From: Opitutales bacterium
GTDB taxonomy: Bacteria > Verrucomicrobiota > Verrucomicrobiia > Opitutales > Intestinicryptomonadaceae
Assembly: GCA_021641325.1 (NCBI GenBank)
Contig: JAJXPD010000032.1
Span: 1-15,967, forward strand
Length of the DNA stretch: 15,967 nt
Direction of reading: 5' to 3'
Shown: in pieces, positions 12,369-15,967 of the stretch
How positions within the stretch are numbered: the first letter of the stretch is position 1
Layout: each line of letters starts with the position of its first letter
Translations under genes and position numbers: made by a program
Notes under the pieces: model-generated
Told to the model about the DNA's origin: nothing
The model's database searches: none
The model's input: the letters and a program-made list of their open reading frames with translations, nothing else

Positions 12369-13442
12369 CTACGAGCCGGGGTGGCACGCGGGAATCGACG
12401 CAAGCTCGGCGGGAATCGCGTCGGGCGCGTAGGTCGGGAACGAAAATTCGAGGAGGCTCACGCAGGGCACTTCGAACTTCGCCTTGCCCTCGCTTCTATC
12501 GACAAGAACCGCGACCGCCGCGGGCTTGCCGCCGTTCGCCTTGACGATGTCGATGCATTCCTGAACGCGTCCGCCGCGCGTGATTACGTCTTCCACAATC
12601 AGGATTTTCTCGCCGTCGCCGATTTTGAAGTTGCGGCGCAGAACGAGGTTGCCGTCCTGCTTTTCCGCAAAGATGAAGCGCTTGCCGAGCTGTCTTGCGA
12701 CTTCCTGACCGAGCACAAGCCCGCCCATCGCGGGGGCGAGAACGGTGTCGCATTCAACGCCCGCGAGTTTCTTTGCGAGCATTGCCACAAGCTCCGACAC
12801 TCTGTCCATGTGCTCGCAAACGCGCGCGCACTGGAAGAAATGTCCGCTGTGGAGGCCGCTGCGGAGGATAAAATGCCCCTCCATGAGCGCGCCGGTGTCC
12901 CTGAATATTTCGAGAATTTTTTCGTTGTCGTTCATAGGTTTTATAGTCTGTTCGAAAGTCCAGGAGAGTTCGCCCGCCCGCGAGCAGTCGGCGCGGAGAA
13001 CCGCCATGCCGCCGTCGCAAAATCTTTCGCGGACGTCCCAGAGAAGTTTTTTGTCGGTTTCGGGAATTTTGATTTTTCCGCCCCGAATTTCGGAGTAGTC
13101 GAAAAACGCGAAGCCGCCCTCGCCGATGTCGGGCGGGAGCTTTTCGAGACGCTTTTTGCACTCGAAAAGGAACATCAGCCAGTGCGCGCTGCCCTCGTAG
13201 CCGCGCTCGCTCGTCATCGAGAACAGGTGGAGGTCGGACGCCTCCAATTCAAGCCCGATTTCCTCGCGCGTTTCGCGGATTGCGCATTCAAACGGCGACT
13301 CGCCGTCCGCCATTTCGAGCTTGCCGCCAATCGGACTCCAGCAATCTTTGTTCGGCTCCTTCGCGCGGCGGATAAGCAGAAACTTTCCGTCCGCGTTTCG
13401 GACGAAAACAAGCACGCTGATTTTAAACGGAAGCTTCTCCAT
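12369..13442 (-). CDS. pyrE: NUDIX hydrolase-orotate phosphoribosyltransferase fusion
   Basis: 357 residues in one frame. Residues 1 to about 168 are a NUDIX hydrolase: FKISVLVFVRNADGKFLLIRR, WSPIGGKLE (35-43) and a box ending RETREEIGL (56-64), with two extra residues in the first part of the box. Residues 170-357 are an orotate phosphoribosyltransferase of the Thermus-type PyrE group: GALMEGHFILRSGLHS (184-199), APAMGG (236-241), EKQDGNLVLRRNF (260-272) and the PRPP-binding VEDVITRGG (283-291). This half makes orotidine monophosphate in pyrimidine synthesis. The NUDIX substrate is unknown. No stop or overlapping start separates the halves; Met170 could allow internal initiation but has no Shine-Dalgarno site. 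The ATG at 13442 is chosen because an earlier one (13508) would overlap purU by 58 bases with no NUDIX-like sequence. It is last in the dapL-purU unit. Confidence 0.88.
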   Translation of the reverse strand: MEKLPFKISVLVFVRNADGKFLLIRRAKEPNKDCWSPIGGKLEMADGESPFECAIRETREEIGLELEASDLHLFSMTSERGYEGSAHWLMFLFECKKRLEKLPPDIGEGGFAFFDYSEIRGGKIKIPETDKKLLWDVRERFCDGGMAVLRADCSRAGELSWTFEQTIKPMNDNEKILEIFRDTGALMEGHFILRSGLHSGHFFQCARVCEHMDRVSELVAMLAKKLAGVECDTVLAPAMGGLVLGQEVARQLGKRFIFAEKQDGNLVLRRNFKIGDGEKILIVEDVITRGGRVQECIDIVKANGGKPAAVAVLVDRSEGKAKFEVPCVSLLEFSFPTYAPDAIPAELASIPACHPGS

Positions 13443-13450
13443 TTCGAAAA

Positions 13451-14302
13451 TCAGTCGAAGATTACGGTCTTGTTTTTGTAGGCGAGAATGCGCCCCTCGA
13501 TGTGCCACCTTACGGCGTCGGCGAGAACCGAGCGTTCAAGCTCGCGCCCCTTGCGCATCAAATCCTCCACGCTGTTGCGGTGGTTGACGGGAGCTACCGA
13601 CTGCGCGATAATAGGGCCTTCGTCCAAATCCTTCGTGGCGTAGTGCGCGGTTGCGCCTATGAGCTTTACGCCGCGGGCGTACGCCTTGTGGTAGGGCTTT
13701 GCGCCCGCGAACGCGGGCAGGAAGCTGTGGTGGATATTGATGACGGGGCACCCCACGTTGTCGATGAAATCGCCGCTTAGAATCTGCATGTAGCGCGCCA
13801 TCACGACAAGCTCCGCGCCGCTCTCGCGGATTATCCGCATTTGCTCGGCTTCGGTTTCGGGCTTTGTCTCTTTTGAAATCGGCGTGTAGTGGAATTTCAG
13901 CCCGAACATTTCGCTCATTTCGCGCAAGTCCTCGTGGTTCGAGATTACGCAGGCGATGTCGCAGTGAAGCTCGCCAGAGCGGCAGCGCAAAACGATGTCG
14001 CTGAAACAGTGCTCGAATTTCGAGACCATCACCGCGATTTTCGGGCGCACCGACGACTTCTGCACCGACGCCTCCATTTCCAAATCCGACGCGGCGAACT
14101 CCCTGAACAGGCGCATTTCCTCGTCTACGTCGCCCGCGGGAATCCACTCGACGCGCTGGAAGAAAATGCCCTCCTGACGATCTCGGTGCTGGTCGGCGTG
14201 GAGAATGTTTCCGCCGCGGGCGTAAATCCAGCCCGACACGCGGGCGACTATGCCCGCGCGGTCGTGGCCGTGCAACAATGCAACAATTCTTTCTTCTGAC
14301 AT
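13451..14302 (-). CDS. purU: Formyltetrahydrofolate deformylase
   Basis: 283 residues, normal for PurU, which hydrolyses 10-formyltetrahydrofolate to tetrahydrofolate and formate and so balances one-carbon units for purine synthesis. The N-terminal ACT-type domain (about 5-80) begins RIVALLHGHDRAGIVARVSGWI. The C-terminal formyltransferase-fold domain holds VINIHHSFLPAF (187-198), giving the catalytic Asn189 and His191, and GATAHYATKDLDEGPII (216-232), giving Asp227. All appear intact. It starts 54 bases after dapL and ends eight bases before the NUDIX-OPRT start, so all three are probably co-transcribed. No clear Shine-Dalgarno site is visible. A fully regulatory or other hydroxymethyl/formyl transferase role is unlikely given the ACT plus deformylase architecture. 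Confidence 0.94.
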   Translation of the reverse strand: MSEERIVALLHGHDRAGIVARVSGWIYARGGNILHADQHRDRQEGIFFQRVEWIPAGDVDEEMRLFREFAASDLEMEASVQKSSVRPKIAVMVSKFEHCFSDIVLRCRSGELHCDIACVISNHEDLREMSEMFGLKFHYTPISKETKPETEAEQMRIIRESGAELVVMARYMQILSGDFIDNVGCPVINIHHSFLPAFAGAKPYHKAYARGVKLIGATAHYATKDLDEGPIIAQSVAPVNHRNSVEDLMRKGRELERSVLADAVRWHIEGRILAYKNKTVIFD

Positions 14303-14323
14303 ATCACTAAACTTGCTTGCGCG

Positions 14324-14344
14324 GCGCGCGGACTTTGCGCGCGC
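14324..14344 (-). other. GC-rich stem-loop between dapL and purU
   Basis: GCGCGCG (14324-14330) pairs with CGCGCGC (14338-14344) around a 7-base loop, inside a 54-base gap made almost only of G and C. No T-run follows, so it is not an intrinsic terminator. It could affect message stability between the two genes. Confidence 0.4.
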
Positions 14345-14356
14345 GGCGCGGTTTTG

Positions 14357-15601
14357 TTAAAACTCGAATTTCGAGCGTCCCATGCGGCGGGCGATTTCCT
14401 CTACTACCGCCTTTTCGCCGTCCTCTCCGTGCGCTTCGAAAGTTACGGAGAAACGGACGAACGCGCCTGCGTCGTCCCACGGAACGGTGCTAATGAGGTG
14501 CTCGGAAATCATCCACTGCGAGAAGTCCTCGCCGGTCTTGAACTCCGTGCGCGAGCCGTCGGGCTGGATTGCCGACTTGGGCGCGGGCATATAGAGGAAG
14601 AATCCCGCCTTGGGCTTGCGCGGCGAGAAGCCGAGGTTTTTGAGAACGCCGACAAGCAAATCCATTCTGCGCGAGTACTTGGCGGCAATCGCGCGGGTTA
14701 TCGACGGATTTTCAAGACCCTTTGCCGCCGCGAGCTGAATGCCGAGGAACTGTCCCGAGTCCGTATTGTCCTTGACATCGCCGTACGCCTTTACGATTAG
14801 CGGATTCCCGCAGACCCAGCCGATGCGCCAGCCCGTCATGTTGTGGCTTTTCGAGAGCGAGTGAAGCTCTACCGCGACGTCCTTTGCGCCCTCTATTTGG
14901 AGAATCGACAGCGCGTTGCCGTCGAACGTAAGCGACGCGTACGCGGCGTCGGAAACCACTATTATGTTGTTGCGCTTCGCAAACGCCACAAGCTTTTCGA
15001 AAAATTCGCGCGTGGCGCTCGCGCCCGTCGGGTTGTTGGGGTAGTTTACGACAATCGCCTTGGCGCGTTTGAGAACGTCGGCGGGAATCGAATCGAGGTC
15101 GGGCAGGAAGCTGTTTTCCGCCGAAAGTTTGAGGTTGTAGACTTCGCCGCCGAGGTATTTTGCATGCGTGCCGAAAACGGGATAGCCTGGGGTCGTCATG
15201 ATGACGACGTCGCCGGGGTTCACAAAGCAGTTCGGCAGAATGCTGAGGGCGGCTTTCGAGCCTATCGAGTGGAGGATTTCGGTGTCGGGGTCAAGCTCGA
15301 CGCCGAAGACCGCCTTCATGTATCCCGCGGCGGCAACCTTGAAGTCGCGACCGCCGTTGTCGGCATAGCCCCTGTTTGCGGGGTCTTTCGCGGCGGCGTA
15401 GAGGGCTTCGACCACTTCGGGGAAAGCCATTTCGTCGGGCTCGCCCACGCCCATGTCGATGAGCGCGACGTCGGGCTTCGCGGCCTTTGCGGCGCGCTTT
15501 GCGCGTTTGATTTTCTCGAACTTGTAGATGGCATTGCTTTTGCCGTAGTTCGCGCCGCCGATTCTTTCGGCGAAGAGGTTTTGAATGTATGAGTCGCTCA
15601 T
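14357..15601 (-). CDS. dapL: LL-diaminopimelate aminotransferase
   Basis: 414 residues, the usual length for DapL, a PLP enzyme that converts tetrahydrodipicolinate directly to LL-diaminopimelate for lysine and peptidoglycan. The start YIQNLFAERIGGANYGKS and IYKFEKIKRAK are characteristic of DapL. Fold-type I aminotransferase marks are PGYPVFG (138-144), VVNYPNNPTG (184-193), SDAAY (217-221), the PLP-binding Lys251 in SLSKSHNMTGWRIGW, and the arginine of FVRFSVTF (371-378). DapL is known from Chlamydiae and Verrucomicrobia, among others, which agrees with the suggested host. It is first in a unit with purU and the NUDIX-OPRT fusion and divergent from panC, with 83 bases between the two starts. 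No clear Shine-Dalgarno site or convincing promoter was found in that gap. Confidence 0.95.
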   Translation of the reverse strand: MSDSYIQNLFAERIGGANYGKSNAIYKFEKIKRAKRAAKAAKPDVALIDMGVGEPDEMAFPEVVEALYAAAKDPANRGYADNGGRDFKVAAAGYMKAVFGVELDPDTEILHSIGSKAALSILPNCFVNPGDVVIMTTPGYPVFGTHAKYLGGEVYNLKLSAENSFLPDLDSIPADVLKRAKAIVVNYPNNPTGASATREFFEKLVAFAKRNNIIVVSDAAYASLTFDGNALSILQIEGAKDVAVELHSLSKSHNMTGWRIGWVCGNPLIVKAYGDVKDNTDSGQFLGIQLAAAKGLENPSITRAIAAKYSRRMDLLVGVLKNLGFSPRKPKAGFFLYMPAPKSAIQPDGSRTEFKTGEDFSQWMISEHLISTVPWDDAGAFVRFSVTFEAHGEDGEKAVVEEIARRMGRSKFEF

Positions 15602-15670
15602 TGAATCCGTCTTGTTTTTAATGGGTTGATTTTTTTAAAAAAGTGTCAAGTATGAAAGGAAATAAGAGAG

Positions 15671-15675
15671 AAGGA
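15671..15675 (+). promoter_or_regulatory. Ribosome binding site of panC
   Basis: AAGGA, nine bases before the ATG at 15685. It supports this start over an in-frame ATG at 15652, whose extra 11 residues are not PanC-like. Confidence 0.7.
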
Positions 15676-15684
15676 CTAAAATCA

Positions 15685-15967
15685 ATGAAAATAATAAGCT
15701 CTCCCAAAGAAATGAAGGAATTTTCCGCGAACGCGAAAGCCGTAGGCAAAAAAATCGCGCTCGTACCCACCATGGGCGCACTGCACGACGGGCATTTGAG
15801 CCTCATCGACAAGGCGAAATCGCTGGCGGACGTAGTGGTCGTGTCGGTTTTCGTCAACCCCACGCAGTTCGGCCCGAACGAAGACTACGACAAATACCCG
15901 CGCCAGCTCGAAGCGACTCGCACCCCGTGCAGGCTGCCAATCTTGGGGGGAGTGGGTGGTGAATTTC
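15685..15967 (+). CDS. panC: Pantothenate synthetase, N-terminal part (cut by window edge)
   Basis: 94 codons are present. PanC joins pantoate and beta-alanine, using ATP, in the last step of pantothenate (vitamin B5, coenzyme A precursor) synthesis. The translation [10 protein letters not shown] continues to [19 protein letters not shown] (22-40), with the nucleotide-binding HDGH (34-37), and [19 protein letters not shown] (55-73), all diagnostic of the family. After Ala77 (base 15916 on) the sequence [17 protein letters not shown] no longer resembles PanC, although the frame stays open to the edge. This may be sequence error at a contig end (see findings). The start is set by AAGGA nine bases upstream. 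It is transcribed divergently from dapL. Confidence 0.9.
   Translation, partial: MKIISSPKEMKEFSANAKAVGKKIALVPTMGALHDGHLSLIDKAKSLADVVVVSVFVNPTQFGPNEDYDKYPRQLEATRTPCRLPILGGVGGEF

Noticed and set aside
12156..13481. 441-residue open frame on the plus strand over the NUDIX-OPRT gene
   Set aside because: It is the antisense shadow of a gene with intact catalytic motifs and would run through the shared terminator.
14843..15592. 249-residue plus-strand frame opposite dapL
   Set aside because: Antisense shadow of a complete aminotransferase gene; no start signal and no family resemblance.
15621..15656. Promoters in the dapL-panC gap: TTGACA on the minus strand (15644-15649) and TTGATT/TATGAA on the plus strand
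   Set aside because: The minus-strand box has no acceptable -10 at 16-18 bases, and the plus-strand pair has a 19-base spacer and only partial matches. Real promoters may be here but cannot be placed.
1..15967. Mobile elements, CRISPR arrays, tRNA or rRNA genes, toxin-antitoxin or defence genes
   Set aside because: No transposase, integrase, direct-repeat array, cloverleaf-like sequence or defence domain was recognised on either strand.

Overview
The window looks like a chromosomal stretch of a GC-rich Gram-negative bacterium, probably a member of the PVC group (Verrucomicrobia, perhaps Opitutae). This is inferred from the combination of an outer-membrane barrel protein, an LL-diaminopimelate aminotransferase (DapL), a squalene-hopene cyclase with the C-terminal GTGFPGYG / ELSRGFM signature, a Thermus-type orotate phosphoribosyltransferase, and weak or absent Shine-Dalgarno sites in front of many genes. 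No rRNA, tRNA, CRISPR, transposase or phage gene was found. Both ends cut a gene (dctM on the left, panC on the right).

Layout. (1) 1-2855, minus strand: a four-gene uptake operon, porin-like outer-membrane protein then TRAP genes dctP, dctQ and dctM (cut by the edge). It sits behind a strong sigma-54 (-24/-12) promoter match, with an IHF-like site and a palindrome upstream, the usual layout of an activator-controlled sigma-54 promoter. (2) 3109-4927, minus: a single MsbA-type ABC half-transporter with its own intrinsic terminator. (3) 5124-9547, plus: two tandem chemoreceptor-like proteins, each exactly 737 residues, joined by an ATGA overlap. Their tips resemble WspA, and the second has a degenerate tip and HAMP. 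(4) 9602-12208, plus: squalene-hopene cyclase and a TetR regulator, joined by a second ATGA overlap, behind a promoter that carries two copies of one palindromic operator 31 bp apart. One copy fills the -35/-10 spacer exactly. (5) 12286-12358: a nested inverted repeat serving as a shared terminator for converging transcripts. (6) 12369-15601, minus: dapL, purU and an in-frame NUDIX-OPRT fusion, i.e. lysine/peptidoglycan, one-carbon and pyrimidine metabolism. (7) 15685 to the end, plus: the start of panC, whose last ~50 bases do not read as PanC.

How the parts fit. The porin and TRAP genes form one outer-to-inner-membrane import route under sigma-54 control. The cyclase-TetR unit looks like a self-contained, autoregulated hopanoid switch, and its upstream operator also resembles the terminator of the receptor pair. 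The receptor pair has no chemotaxis kinase or adaptor gene nearby, so its output is unknown. The observations most worth following are the dual-operator cyclase/TetR unit, the sigma-54-controlled porin-TRAP operon, the receptor pair and the NUDIX-OPRT fusion.
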